Counted from the first letter of the stretch, positions 27,213 to 39,001 are shown. The stretch: DNA of 64,000 nucleotides from Deinococcus hopiensis KR-140 (GCF_900176165.1 NZ_FWWU01000007.1:124001-188000); one strand, 5' to 3'. Numbers and translations are program-made. The notes: generated by a model from the sequence alone, not told the origin.

Positions 27213-29216
27213 GTGAACAGCGAAGAGTCAGTGACGTCTGCGGATTTGTCGACCATACAGCGCGCAATTACGCGGCACCTCACGGTGTATCCCGCTTCCC
27301 ATGACGTCATACAGCAGGTTCTGGAGTGGGCAGGGCAAGCCCTGGGGGCACACTCCGCGAGCATCTGCACCTACAACCCCAGAACCCAAAGCCTGCACCG
27401 GGTGAACGCTATGGGATACAGCGAGGAGCGCCTCCACGAGTTCCGTGATGTTCCCGTAGAACCGGGCCTGCCCATTACGGACGCTGTCCTTGAGCAACGT
27501 ACCATCTACCTGACAGTGCGCGACTGGGAGGAGCGGTATCCGCACCTCACGTTCATTCGTCTTCCGGAGATGCAGGCCATTGTCGCCCTTCCCCTCCTGC
27601 TCGAGGGGAAGGTCAACGGGACCCTGACGTTCAGCTGGGACAGCGGGCGTACCCTCGATGGGTTTGAGTGGGCTTTTGTGGAGGGGTTCGCGCTTCAGTG
27701 TGCGGGCGTGCTGTACCGTCTGCGCCGGGCGGCATGGGACCAGAAGGTGCTCCAGTACAGCGGCGGGATCGTGCTGGTGTTCGGAGAGGACGGGAAGGTC
27801 AACTTCCTGAGTTCCAGCGTAACGGCGCTACTCGGGTACACCGAGGAAGACCTGCATCACCTCCAACTGCTGGACGTGCTGCACCCCGATGACGCGCACA
27901 TGGTGGGTGACGTTCTGACGAAACCTGGCGCTCCGTTGCGAACCCGGGTTCGCGTACGGCACAAGGCAGGGGGGTGGATCTGGCTGGACGTGATGGGGCA
28001 AAACCTGTTGGCGGATCCGGACGTGCAGGGTTTCGTGGTGAACGCGCGTGACGTCAGCAGCGGTGTACGGGCCATTGAGGCACTCAGGGCATCAGACCGT
28101 GCACACCGGCAAGCCGCTGACCGTTACCGGCACCTGCTGGACCTCGTGAACGCGTTTGATTTGACCGTGGACCCGGCCGCCCTCATCCTGACGGTGCTCG
28201 AGCGGGCCATGGCCGTCACGGGATTTCCACAGGCGTTCTACGTTGACATCGTGGACACGGTCTTCACCCTCCGGTGGGCACGGGGTTCCCACACCGATGA
28301 GGCGCTGGCCCTGTTGCCCCACAAGAACGACTTACGCGCCCTTGGCCGGTCTGGCCTGGCCACGCTGAGGGGTGAACTCTTTTTCGCGGCGGCTGATGAA
28401 GCGCTTTTTGACCCAGCAGAAGCGTTGCCGCGGCGCTTCTGGCGGTCATTTTGCTCGGTCCCCCTGATAACGGGTGGGCTTGTCCGGGGTGTGTTCGTTT
28501 TCGCGTCTGGAACGGAGGACCGGATCAGTCCTGACCTCCGGCAGCTGATGCGAAGTTTCGCTGACCACGTCAACGTGATGTTGGAGCGCCAGCAGCATGT
28601 GCAACAACTGGATACGGCGCGGGAGGAGACGTTTCAAGCACTTGGCCGGGCGCTCGAATACCGGGACCACGACACGCACGGTCACACCGCACGTGTTGTG
28701 GATCTGGCCGAGCGTCTGGGCCGAACGCTTGAGTTGAGTGGAGCACAACTCGACGCGTTGCGGTGGGGGGCGTACTTGCATGACGTGGGGAAGATGGGCA
28801 TTTCAGACCGGGTGTTGCTCAAGCCGGGCATGCTCACCGAAGGCGAGTGGGGGGAGATGCGGACGCACCCAGAGGTGGGGTACACCATCCTCGCCCCTAT
28901 TCCCACGCTTCCCGCCGAGACGCTGGGGGTCGTGCGGCACCACCATGAACGGTGGGACGGCGGGGGATATCCGGATGGACTGGCGGGGACGGGTATTCCG
29001 CTGCTCGCCAGAATTTTCGCGGTGGTGGACGTGTATGACGCGTTGACGAGTGAGCGGCCTTACAAGGCAGCGTGGACCCGTGAGGAGGCGAGGGCTGAGC
29101 TTGAACGGGTGGCTGGAGCGCACCTCGACCCGGAGATCGTGCCCGCCTTCCTGACGCTCCTCACCGGCGATGCCGCCCTGTCAGGCTTCAGGGGGGGCCT
29201 GGAGCCGACGGAGTGA
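27213..29216 (+). CDS. GAF-PAS-GAF HD-GYP domain protein, probable c-di-GMP phosphodiesterase
   Basis: The 667-residue protein has an N-terminal GAF domain (about 20-170), a PAS domain (about 180-290, with GIVLVFGEDGKVNFLSSSVTALLGYTEEDL), a second GAF (about 310-465), a short coiled linker and an HD-GYP domain (about 475-650). The HD-GYP signatures are complete: HTARV, HDVGKMGI, HHHERWDGGGYPDGL, and FAVVDVYDALTSERPYK. This predicts hydrolysis of cyclic di-GMP controlled by small-molecule or redox/light sensing domains. There is no membrane segment, so it is cytoplasmic. A GGAGGGCTTCGTG start context supports the GTG at 27213. Confidence 0.9.
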   Translation: MNSEESVTSADLSTIQRAITRHLTVYPASHDVIQQVLEWAGQALGAHSASICTYNPRTQSLHRVNAMGYSEERLHEFRDVPVEPGLPITDAVLEQRTIYLTVRDWEERYPHLTFIRLPEMQAIVALPLLLEGKVNGTLTFSWDSGRTLDGFEWAFVEGFALQCAGVLYRLRRAAWDQKVLQYSGGIVLVFGEDGKVNFLSSSVTALLGYTEEDLHHLQLLDVLHPDDAHMVGDVLTKPGAPLRTRVRVRHKAGGWIWLDVMGQNLLADPDVQGFVVNARDVSSGVRAIEALRASDRAHRQAADRYRHLLDLVNAFDLTVDPAALILTVLERAMAVTGFPQAFYVDIVDTVFTLRWARGSHTDEALALLPHKNDLRALGRSGLATLRGELFFAAADEALFDPAEALPRRFWRSFCSVPLITGGLVRGVFVFASGTEDRISPDLRQLMRSFADHVNVMLERQQHVQQLDTAREETFQALGRALEYRDHDTHGHTARVVDLAERLGRTLELSGAQLDALRWGAYLHDVGKMGISDRVLLKPGMLTEGEWGEMRTHPEVGYTILAPIPTLPAETLGVVRHHHERWDGGGYPDGLAGTGIPLLARIFAVVDVYDALTSERPYKAAWTREEARAELERVAGAHLDPEIVPAFLTLLTGDAALSGFRGGLEPTE

Positions 29217-29346
29217 ACTGGGTGCGCCTGGGCTGCGAAGGACACGCCCTTCCCATGAGATGGAAAGCCAGCACCATAGGAGCGCTGCCCTATGGTGCGC
29301 GTATGCCTCACAATACGCTTTCCTGGCCAAAATGCCTCGCAGTCCA

Positions 29347-29480
29347 TCAATCCCTCGTCTTCTGTTCCGCGTTGTACCGCTGAATGACTTCCGAGCTGAC
29401 GTTGCCCGCTGTGCTGGCCCTGTAGTAGCGTGGCCACAGCGAGGGCACGGTTTGCAGCCCCTGGAATTCGGGCGGCTGGC
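29347..29480 (-). pseudogene. IS200/IS605 TnpA (Y1 transposase) C-terminal remnant
   Basis: On the minus strand the frame LQTVPSLWPRYYRASTAGNVSSEVIQRY, ending with EQKTRD and TGA, matches the last 40 residues of IS200-type Y1 transposases (LWTRSYFVSTAGNVS...IRRYI type). The catalytic His and Tyr regions upstream are absent. Confidence 0.6.
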
Positions 29481-29648
29481 CTATCCATCCCCCATGCCAT
29501 AGGTTTTCCGCCCCGACTCTTTTTTGTAAAACTGCTGTAACGCTGTCCCGAGGAGCAGATAAAGAGGTAACTTTCTTTGTGCTGATGGGAGTTCTCGCCC
29601 TGCCACTGCCTTTACAGAAGCTGAACAGAGCCGCTGTAGGTTGGCCGC

Positions 29649-30254
29649 ATGAAGACGAGTTCCTTCTTCCGAATCGGCCTCACGGCCCTGACCCTCACGG
29701 CCCTGACCCTCACGGGCGTGCCCGGTCGGGCCCAGATGGACCACGGCATGCACAGCATGACCTCCAGCACAGCCCCTGTTTCCCAGCAGATGCAGGACAT
29801 GGGTGGTCTCGCCACACTCAGCGGGAAAGCCTTTGACCGCGCCTACCTCTCCATGATGGTCACCCACCATCAGAGGGCCGCCGATATGAGCAGGGCCGCG
29901 CAAGGCCGATTGAAGGACGTGCAGGTCAAGGCCTGGGCCGCCGCCATCATCCGGGACCAGACCCGCGAGATCAACACCATGAATCCGTGGTTGGGGACCC
30001 TGGGCGGTACGGATACGAGGATGCAGGGCATGATGGCAAGCGAAATGAAGGGCATGACGGCTTCGGTGAAAACGGCCAAGAACCCGGATCAGGTCTTCTT
30101 ACAGGGCATGTTGCTCCATCACGCCTCCGCGCTCGATATGGCGAGCCTTGCCCTGCAAAAAAGCAGTGACGCCCGGGTACTAAAGCTCTCACGCGACATC
30201 ATCAAGGCGCAAGCTGACGAGATGTACGCCTTCAAGCAGTGGCTCACCAAATAA
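29649..30254 (+). CDS. DUF305 family exported protein
   Basis: The 201-residue protein has a signal peptide of about 28 residues (TALTLTALTLTGVPGRAQ), a Met/His-rich mature start (MDHGMHSM), and two copies of the DUF305 four-helix motif: YLSMMVTHHQRAADMSR and FLQGMLLHHASALDMAS. The paired His and Met residues suggest metal (copper) binding in the periplasm. It precedes a two-component system and sits near copA, copZ and csoR, supporting a role in copper handling. The metal is inferred. Confidence 0.82.
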   Translation: MKTSSFFRIGLTALTLTALTLTGVPGRAQMDHGMHSMTSSTAPVSQQMQDMGGLATLSGKAFDRAYLSMMVTHHQRAADMSRAAQGRLKDVQVKAWAAAIIRDQTREINTMNPWLGTLGGTDTRMQGMMASEMKGMTASVKTAKNPDQVFLQGMLLHHASALDMASLALQKSSDARVLKLSRDIIKAQADEMYAFKQWLTK

Positions 30255-30318
30255 AACTGGCCTTGCCAGGCCCGCGGCCCCATCAGATGGTCGGGCCACC
30301 CTTACGCTGGAGGCGACC

Positions 30319-30993
30319 ATGGCGCGCATCTTAATTGTTGATGACGACCCTGCCATCCTGGAAATTCTGGGGGCCTACCTGCGTGCCGAAGGACACACCG
30401 TTCTGGAGGCGCAGGACGGTCTGATGGGACGCGCGCGACTTCTGGAGGCTGACCTGGCGATTCTGGATTGGATGCTGCCGGGCGTCAGTGGTCTGGAATT
30501 GGCCCGGCAGCAGCGGCGGGCGCAGCCAGACTTTCCCCTGCTGCTGCTTACTGCCCGGGGGGAGGAGGAGGACCGGTTGCAGGGCCTGGAGGTGGGGGCG
30601 GACGATTACGTCGCCAAGCCTTTCTCTCCCCGTGAAGTGGTGGCCCGTGTTCGGGCCCTGCTCCGCCGCGCCCGCATTCAGGACAGCGTGATCCTGGGAG
30701 GACTGGAACTGGCGGAACAGACCCGTACGGCCCGCCTGGATGGCCGGGACCTCAACCTGTCGAAGTTGGAGTTCGACCTGCTGCTGACCCTCGCGCGCCA
30801 TCCGGGCTTTGTCTGGTCCCGGGACCGTCTCCTGGAACGGGTCTGGGGAGCCGACTTTCCAGGGGTAGAACGTGTGGTGGACGTTCATATGGCCGGGCTG
30901 AGAAAAAAGCTGGGCGAGCAGCCGGAGCAGCCGCGCTTCATTGAGACTGTGCGCGGCATGGGCTACCGCTTCCGGGACGAGGCGGTAGGGTAA
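30319..30993 (+). CDS. OmpR-family response regulator (metal island)
   Basis: This 224-residue regulator has receiver residues VDDDP, phospho-acceptor Asp50 in AILDWMLPG, and VAKPF with the conserved Lys. The winged-helix output domain has LSKLEFDLLLTLARHPGFVWSRDRLLERVWG and VDVHMAGLRKKLGE. It is followed 5 bases later by its sensor kinase gene. Lying between DUF305 and copA, it may control metal or envelope stress genes. Confidence 0.9.
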   Translation: MARILIVDDDPAILEILGAYLRAEGHTVLEAQDGLMGRARLLEADLAILDWMLPGVSGLELARQQRRAQPDFPLLLLTARGEEEDRLQGLEVGADDYVAKPFSPREVVARVRALLRRARIQDSVILGGLELAEQTRTARLDGRDLNLSKLEFDLLLTLARHPGFVWSRDRLLERVWGADFPGVERVVDVHMAGLRKKLGEQPEQPRFIETVRGMGYRFRDEAVG

Positions 30994-30998
30994 GTCTG

Positions 30999-32111
30999 GT
31001 GAAGCTGTTTCCGCGCCTGTTTCTCGGGCACCTGCTGGTGATCCTCATCGCCCTGGCCGCCTTGTTCCTGATCGCTGAATTGACCGCCCCACGCTTTTAC
31101 CGGCATCACGTCGAGCAGATGGTCACGCTCCTCGGTCCGGAGGGAAGTGCCCTGCGCCCGGACCTGGAACGCGGCATGCGCGGCACCCTCAACAATGCCC
31201 TCATCGCCGCCCTGCCCTTCGCGGTTCTGATGGCAGCGCTGACGGCCTTTCTGACTTCCCGCCGCATCGTGCGGTCCGTACAGCTCCTGTCTGCGGGGAG
31301 TCAGGCCCTTGCCGCTGGGCAGTACAGCCGGAGACTCCCCGAAACGGGAAGGGACGAATTGACGGAACTCGCCCACAACTTTAACGTCATGGCTGCTTCG
31401 CTGGGACGGGTGGAGCAGGACCGCATCACCTTAATCGGGAACGTTGGGCATGAACTCCGTACCCCTCTGGCAGCGTTGCGGGGGTACACCGAGGCCCTCA
31501 CCGATGGTGTGATGCGGCCGGAGCAAGTGGCCCCAGCCGTCCAGCGGGAAGTTCACGTCATGGAACGCCTGGCCGCGGACCTGGGCCTCGTCTCCCGGGT
31601 GGAAGCGGGGCAAGTCACGCTGCATCCCCATACGTTCAGTTCACAACGGTTGTTCACTGCAGCTGTAGACCGCTTTGGTGAAGCCTACCAAGAGCGGGGA
31701 GTCACGCTGTCATGGACGGGAGCACCGCAACTTCTGGCCGTGCACGCCGATTTCGAGCGCGCGTTGCAGGTGCTGTCAAACCTGCTGACAAATGCCCTCC
31801 GGCACACTGCTGAAGGTGGGCGGGTCAGCATGGTGGCCCGGGGAGGAGCAGAGCAGGTGACGTTTGAGGTGCAGGACACGGGCAGCGGCATTCCTCCCGA
31901 GCATCTGGACCGCATTTTCGAGCGCTTCTACCGGGTGGATGCGGCGCGAACACGTGGGGATGGCAGTGGCGTTGGTCTCACCATCGCGCGGAGCCTTGTC
32001 GAGCAGATGGGTGGGCGAATAGACGTCACGTCCAGTTACGGGGGCAGCACATTCACGTTTACCCTCCCCGCTGTTCGCGAGAAAGTTACGGTGCAAAAAG
32101 AGGTCCCCTAA
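30999..32111 (+). CDS. Sensor histidine kinase (metal island)
   Basis: The 370-residue kinase starts at GTG 30999, five bases after the regulator. It has a transmembrane helix at about 9-27, a short extracytoplasmic loop, a second helix at about 66-86, HAMP, and His151 in NVGHELRTPLAAL. N box NLLTNALRH, G1 VQDTGSGIP, F box RIFERFYRVD and G2 GSGVGLTIA are all present. The sensor loop is only about 40 residues, so sensing may be through the membrane or a partner such as the DUF305 protein. Confidence 0.9.
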   Translation: MKLFPRLFLGHLLVILIALAALFLIAELTAPRFYRHHVEQMVTLLGPEGSALRPDLERGMRGTLNNALIAALPFAVLMAALTAFLTSRRIVRSVQLLSAGSQALAAGQYSRRLPETGRDELTELAHNFNVMAASLGRVEQDRITLIGNVGHELRTPLAALRGYTEALTDGVMRPEQVAPAVQREVHVMERLAADLGLVSRVEAGQVTLHPHTFSSQRLFTAAVDRFGEAYQERGVTLSWTGAPQLLAVHADFERALQVLSNLLTNALRHTAEGGRVSMVARGGAEQVTFEVQDTGSGIPPEHLDRIFERFYRVDAARTRGDGSGVGLTIARSLVEQMGGRIDVTSSYGGSTFTFTLPAVREKVTVQKEVP

Positions 32112-32163
32112 CTGTACTTTGGGGAGATTCAGGAGAGCGTGCGTTTGCTGTGTGCCAATGATT

Positions 32164-32198
32164 CGGGTTCATCCGTTATTTCACAACCAATGAACCCG
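32164..32198 (+). terminator. Hairpin after two-component operon
   Basis: The arms CGGGTTCAT (32164-32172) and ATGAACCCG (32190-32198) can pair around a 17-base loop, about 50 bases after the kinase stop. There is no T-run. It is a weak candidate for the end of the operon. Confidence 0.35.
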
Positions 32199-32543
32199 AG
32201 CGGAGCATGCAGGAAAAACGGTGACGGAGAGGCGTGGAATCACCGGGGCGGAGGGAAGGGGATGGAACGGATGATCCGGAAACCGCATGGCACAGCATTT
32301 CCGCACCCGTACAATGTTGAAACGACTTCGTGCTGTGACGGAGAGAAGGCGCGGCTGCCCTTCGATCGGGCGGAGGAATGGGCTCACGGCGCCAATCGTG
32401 AAACCCAGATCAAGGGGTTCAAAACAGCACCATTCGGCCCTGAGTGCTCAGGCCGACAAGGCTGTTGCACGACTAGGACGCGCGTGGCCTGTGAATCTTC
32501 CCCGAAGTGCAGCTAAGCTCGGGCCTTTTACTGCTGCGGTGGA
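32199..32543. other. Convergent intergenic stretch
   Basis: About 345 bases between the kinase gene and the convergent hypothetical gene. No gene or clear site is seen. Confidence 0.45.
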
Positions 32544-32960
32544 TCAGGCGCCCACGGCGGAAGCCAGGGCCAGCTTGAGGCGCACCAACAGTTCCTCGCC
32601 ACGTTCGTAACCTGGCCGGACGAACACCATTCCCATGTTGCTCCAGTCCTGCACCGCTGCCACCTCCTGCCCTCCATCATTGAGCTTGAGGTGGGGATAC
32701 GCGCCGTATTCCACAAAACAGTCGAACTCAGTGGCCACCTCCTCCAACGTGAGGGTGCTTTCCTCGTTCCACTGCACCAGGTAGGGCAACAAGAACGCGG
32801 GCTTGCCGCAGGAGCCACCCAGCCCCACCAGGGGCATTCCAGCGACAGTGGGCACTTCGTCTCGCAAGCGTGCACGTTCGAGAAAGGCCAGACGGTCACG
32901 GACGAGGGCGGGGGTGGTTTTGAGGGAAGCGACATAGGGGCCAACGTTCAACTTGGGCAT
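32544..32960 (-). CDS. Conserved hypothetical protein downstream of copA
   Basis: This 138-residue protein starts at an ATG with a strong AAGGAGATCC ribosome site and lies 54 bases after copA on the same strand, so it should be co-transcribed. The sequence is acidic and soluble, with a Gly-rich loop (GLGGSCGKPAFLLPYL), one Cys in that loop and one in FDCFVEYG. No family is recognised. Cysteines and location make a metal-related role possible, but this is only context. Confidence 0.65.
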   Translation of the reverse strand: MPKLNVGPYVASLKTTPALVRDRLAFLERARLRDEVPTVAGMPLVGLGGSCGKPAFLLPYLVQWNEESTLTLEEVATEFDCFVEYGAYPHLKLNDGGQEVAAVQDWSNMGMVFVRPGYERGEELLVRLKLALASAVGA

Positions 32961-33014
32961 GGATCTCCTTGGGGAAAAGGCGGGAAGTGACAGCTTCCCG
33001 CCGGATGAAGGTGG

Positions 33015-35525
<2,511 letters not shown>

Positions 35526-35539
35526 TGCCCTGTTCCCCC

Positions 35540-35558
35540 TATCCCCCCTAAGGGGGTC
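35540..35558. promoter_or_regulatory. CsoR-type operator in front of copA
   Basis: TATCCCCCCTAAGGGGGTC, a C-tract/G-tract inverted repeat with AT edges, lies 15 bases before the copA start. Operators of CsoR repressors have this form, and a csoR gene is in the divergent operon. Confidence 0.6.
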
Positions 35559-35648
35559 CGAATAGCGTCAGCATAGACCCATGTTAGGAGGATTGGCAAG
35601 TAGAAGAAGCAATAATCCTCTTTTGTTCGCGTTATCTCCCTATGTTTC

Positions 35649-35675
35649 TTGACATCCCTGGGGGGGGGATATAAC
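35649..35675 (+). promoter_or_regulatory. copZ-csoR promoter with CsoR-type operator
   Basis: A -35 TTGACA (35649-35654) and a -10 TATAAC (35670-35675) flank the tract ATCCCTGGGGGGGGGAT (35654-35670). The spacer is 15 bases, shorter than usual, as in promoters that need operator release or distortion. TAGGAGGA provides the ribosome site for copZ. Confidence 0.6.
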
Positions 35676-35696
35676 GTAGGGTTAGGAGGAAGACCT

Positions 35697-35906
35697 ATGC
35701 CCCAAATTGAACTCAACGTCACTGGGATGACCTGCGGTCACTGCCAGGCGGGCGTCACCAGGGCCCTCAGAAGTGTTCCTGGCGTGCAGGACGCCCAGGT
35801 GGACCTGAAGACCGGCAAAGCCGTCGTGCAGGGGGATGCCGAACCGCAACAGCTCATCGCCGCCGTAGCGGAAGAAGGCTACAGCGCTCAGGTGGCGAAC
35901 CTCTGA
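35697..35906 (+). CDS. copZ: Copper chaperone CopZ
   Basis: The 69-residue protein is a single heavy-metal-associated domain with the GMTCGHCQAGVTRAL copper site. It carries Cu(I) in the cytoplasm and hands it to CopA. The ATG at 35697 follows an AGGAGGA site. Its stop overlaps the csoR start (TGATG), so both are translated together. Confidence 0.93.
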   Translation: MPQIELNVTGMTCGHCQAGVTRALRSVPGVQDAQVDLKTGKAVVQGDAEPQQLIAAVAEEGYSAQVANL

Positions 35907-36253
35907 TGGCCAAAGAGACGACCATCCCCTTACCCGTTGAAATCCCCGAGGAGGGGACGCAGGGCCACGAACATGCGGGTCATCTCTGCATGCCGGAGGA
36001 CAGCCGCAAGCGGGCCGCGCGTCGTCTCGCTATTGCCCGGGGCCATCTGGAGAGCATCCGGCGTTCGCTCGAAGACCCACATGTGTACTGCGTGGACGTG
36101 CTGCGGCAGATCAAGGCCGTTCAGGGCGCGTTGGACGGAGCGGCGGGCGTAGTCCTGCGCGGGCACCTCGAAGCGCACGTCGCGACCGCCGCGACCCGCG
36201 GCGACGAAAAAGAACTCGTGGACGAGTTGATGGACGTCTTCAAGTATCTCTGA
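35906..36253 (+). CDS. csoR: CsoR-family copper-sensing repressor
   Basis: This 115-residue all-helical repressor has the CsoR plan: RKRAARRLAIARGHLESIRRSLEDPHVYCVDVLRQIKAVQGALDGAA, then GHLEAHV. The metal ligands read Cys62, His87 and His91. This is the C-H-H variant known from Thermus CsoR rather than the more common C-H-C set. The N-terminus adds a His/Cys-rich segment (HEHAGHLCMPED) that could also bind metal. It should repress copZ-csoR and copA without copper. Confidence 0.9.
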   Translation: MAKETTIPLPVEIPEEGTQGHEHAGHLCMPEDSRKRAARRLAIARGHLESIRRSLEDPHVYCVDVLRQIKAVQGALDGAAGVVLRGHLEAHVATAATRGDEKELVDELMDVFKYL

Positions 36254-36280
36254 CACCGCACGCTCGGTGCAGAGGGGCGG

Positions 36281-36619
36281 ATGTGGGTCTGCCCCTTTAC
36301 ACTCCCTACCTGCCCCGATTGCCACGCCCTGCGCCTGTGGTTCGCGCGGCGCGGCCTTTCCTTCGAGGAACGGGACCCGGCTGATCTGGAGATTGTGCAG
36401 GAAGCGAAAGCCTGGTATGGTGTGCGCGTCGTTCCCACCGCTCCCATGCCCACGGGATTCGTGGTATTGAAGCGGCGCTGGGTGATGGAGCTGGCCTCTG
36501 CCTGGCCCTCGAAGTCCAGACCCACGGTAGGGGACAACGGAAACAGTGGAGAACCTCGTGTACCAGGTGAAGATCCGCTTGATGGCCCGCCCCTGGACCA
36601 AACGTTCACCCCAATCTGA
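36281..36619 (+). CDS. Glutaredoxin-like thiol protein, C-terminus possibly altered
   Basis: The first 60 residues follow the glutaredoxin/NrdH pattern: beta strand, Cys11-Pro-Asp-Cys14 active site in TLPTCPDCHALRLWFARRG, SFEERDP, then VRVVPTAPM in place of the usual cis-Pro segment. Beyond residue 70 the sequence (RWVMELASAWPSKSRPTVGDNGNSGEP) is not family-like, so a frameshift may have replaced the end. It lies 27 bases after csoR and is probably part of the copper operon, where it could reduce thiols or carry metal. Confidence 0.6.
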   Translation: MWVCPFTLPTCPDCHALRLWFARRGLSFEERDPADLEIVQEAKAWYGVRVVPTAPMPTGFVVLKRRWVMELASAWPSKSRPTVGDNGNSGEPRVPGEDPLDGPPLDQTFTPI

Positions 36620-36927
36620 TTCAGACGCACTAGCTCCACACTTCGAGGTTCCAAAAGGTTTTTACCTGCGCACGGTCAATGGGCAACGGTGGCAGCGCCG
36701 TTATCGGTGCGATCTGAACGTGGTCCTGCCGCCACCTATGACCTCTGTGTCCGCCCGCAGAACAGCGCTGACAACTTCACCGCGAATAGGGGTTGACCCC
36801 GAGAGCAAAAAATACGAAATGGACGGCGTTATGGGCTGTCCTGACCTCTCTCGTGACTGATTAGCACGAGGACGAGCAGCGTGCTCAGAGTCACCTTTGC
36901 TTTGCATGCTTCCTTTCGTCCCCCACT
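36620..36927. other. Intergenic stretch before the permease
   Basis: About 310 bases with no supported gene. It includes a weakly coding-like segment without start or motif. Confidence 0.45.
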
Positions 36928-38904
36928 ATGGGCGGTATGGCTGAACGTCCGACCGTCTCCCAAAAGCCTTCCTCCTTCCGCAGATGGCTGCTCCAGGGAC
37001 AGCGGGAAAACCCCGAAGGGTTCTACGAACGCGAACCCCATGCCCAGCACCACACCCAGTCCTGGTGGAAAGTCATGTGCCTCACGGGCGTGGATTATTT
37101 CAGCACCCTCGGTTATCAACCGGGCATCGCGGCTCTGGCCGCCATCTCCGCTGGGACGCTCGCCCTCTCCCCCATTGCCACCCTCGTCCTCGTCCTCGTC
37201 ACGCTGTTTGGCGCGTTACCTATGTACCGGCGGGTGGCTGGGGAAAGTCCACACGGTGACGGCTCCATCTCCATGCTGGAGCGCCTTCTTACCCGCTGGC
37301 AGAGCAAACTTCTTGTGCTCGCCCTGCTGGGGTTCGTCGCCACAGGCTTTTTCATTACCATCACCCTGTCGGCGGCAGATGCGGCCGCACATATCGTCGA
37401 AAACCCCCTCGTTGCCCATTACGTCGAGGGTTGGAACGTCCCCCTCACCCTGATTCTGATTCTGCTTCTGGGCGGTGTGTTCCTGATGGGTTTTGGCGAG
37501 GCCATCGGCATCGCGGTGGTCCTCGTGATCGCGTATCTGGGTCTGAACGCCGTGGTCATCGTAGACGCCTTTCGGTATGTGCTGGCTCACCCCAGCGTGT
37601 TCTCCCACTGGATGCAGGCCCTTTCAGGAAGCTATGCCAATCCACTCGCCCTGATTGGCGCAGCCCTGCTGGTATTTCCCCGCCTCGCGCTGGGGCTCTC
37701 GGGATTTGAGACGGGCGTCGTCGTCATGCCCCTCGTCAAGGGAGATTCCAAGGATACCGAGGAGAACCCAGCCGGCCGCATTCGGAACACCCGCACGCTG
37801 CTAACGAGTGCGGCGTTAATCATGAGCGTCATGCTGATCTGCTCGTCTTTTGCGACCACCTTGCTGATTCCGCCTGAGGCCTTTAAGGAGGGCGGCGAGG
37901 CGTCGGGACGTGCCCTGGCTTACCTGGCCCACGAGCGGCTGGGAGAGACGTTCGGCACGGTGTACGACGTGAGCACCATCCTCATCCTGTGGTTTGCAGG
38001 CGCTTCCGCGATGGCGGGGCTGCTCAACATCGTGCCCCGGTACCTGCCACGTTACGGCATGGCTCCAGAATGGGCACGTGCAAACCGTCCTCTGGTGCTG
38101 ATCTATACGGCGGTCAGCGTCTTGCTCACCCTGATCTTTCGCGCCAACGTCAACGCCCAGGCCGCCGCCTATGCCACGGGCGTCCTGGTCTTGATCGGCA
38201 GCGCTTCGGTGGCGGTGACCCTTTCGGCGCTCCGGCGCAAGGCCCGGGGACAAGCATTTGGTTTTGGCCTGGTGAGCCTGGTCTTTGGCTACACCCTCGT
38301 TGTCACATTTATCGATGACTTGAGCGGCCTGCGACTCGGTGCGCTGTTCATCTTGGCTATCCTGGCGGTATCCATTATCTCGCGCATTAGCCGCGCGACT
38401 GAACTGCGGACCGAGCGGGTGGAACTCGACGATCTGGCCCGCCGCTTTCTGGAGGAGGCAGCGGCAGCGAAGGACCTGCGCTTCATTGCAAACGAACTCA
38501 ATGCCGGTGATGCCGCCGAATACACCGAGAAGGAACGCGAGGTGCGCGCCGAAACGCACATCCCGAGCGGCGAGCCCGTCCTGTTCCTGGAAGTCACGGT
38601 GTCAGATCCAAGCGAGTTCAGCGATGTGCTGGAGGTTCAGGGGGTGGAGGTGGCCGGGTACCGCATTTTGCGGATTGAGTCGAGCGCGGTCCCCAATGCC
38701 ATCGCGGCGTTTTTGCTGCATGTCCGCGACACCTACAAGCAGCGTCCAGACGTGTATTTCGAGTGGATCGAGGATAGTCCGGTGGCAGCGGCAGGACGCT
38801 TCCTGCTGTTTGGTGAGGGTGACATCGCCCCACTCACCCGGGAGGTGTTGCGCCGGGCTGAGCCCAACCGGCAGCTCCGCCCAATGGTGCATGTGGGGGG
38901 GTAG
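36928..38904 (+). CDS. APC-superfamily permease
   Basis: The 658-residue protein has a polar N-terminus ending in WWKVMCLTGVDYFSTLGYQPGIAA, which is the helix-1 signature of APC transporters. About twelve hydrophobic helices follow to residue ~480, then a cytoplasmic C-terminal domain of about 170 residues beginning RISRATELRTERVELDDLARRFLEEA. The C-terminal domain is unlike simple amino-acid permeases and could be regulatory. Amino acids, K+ or another cation are possible substrates. An alternative ATG lies three codons in. It is downstream of the copper genes but separated by 310 bases. Confidence 0.8.
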   Translation: MGGMAERPTVSQKPSSFRRWLLQGQRENPEGFYEREPHAQHHTQSWWKVMCLTGVDYFSTLGYQPGIAALAAISAGTLALSPIATLVLVLVTLFGALPMYRRVAGESPHGDGSISMLERLLTRWQSKLLVLALLGFVATGFFITITLSAADAAAHIVENPLVAHYVEGWNVPLTLILILLLGGVFLMGFGEAIGIAVVLVIAYLGLNAVVIVDAFRYVLAHPSVFSHWMQALSGSYANPLALIGAALLVFPRLALGLSGFETGVVVMPLVKGDSKDTEENPAGRIRNTRTLLTSAALIMSVMLICSSFATTLLIPPEAFKEGGEASGRALAYLAHERLGETFGTVYDVSTILILWFAGASAMAGLLNIVPRYLPRYGMAPEWARANRPLVLIYTAVSVLLTLIFRANVNAQAAAYATGVLVLIGSASVAVTLSALRRKARGQAFGFGLVSLVFGYTLVVTFIDDLSGLRLGALFILAILAVSIISRISRATELRTERVELDDLARRFLEEAAAAKDLRFIANELNAGDAAEYTEKEREVRAETHIPSGEPVLFLEVTVSDPSEFSDVLEVQGVEVAGYRILRIESSAVPNAIAAFLLHVRDTYKQRPDVYFEWIEDSPVAAAGRFLLFGEGDIAPLTREVLRRAEPNRQLRPMVHVGG

Positions 38905-38971
38905 GCGAGTCTTCCTGCCCCACCGCGGTCATTATCCCTGTGCCTGCAGTGTGGATCCGCCCAAGTGACGA

Positions 38972-39001
38972 GCGGTGCGTGTTCCTTGGAACACGCACCG
39001 C
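38972..39001. terminator. Perfect 14-bp inverted repeat after the permease
   Basis: GCGGTGCGTGTTCC and GGAACACGCACCGC pair perfectly around TT, 67 bases after the permease stop. The stem is very stable but no T-run follows; terminator or IS end are both possible. Confidence 0.5.
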
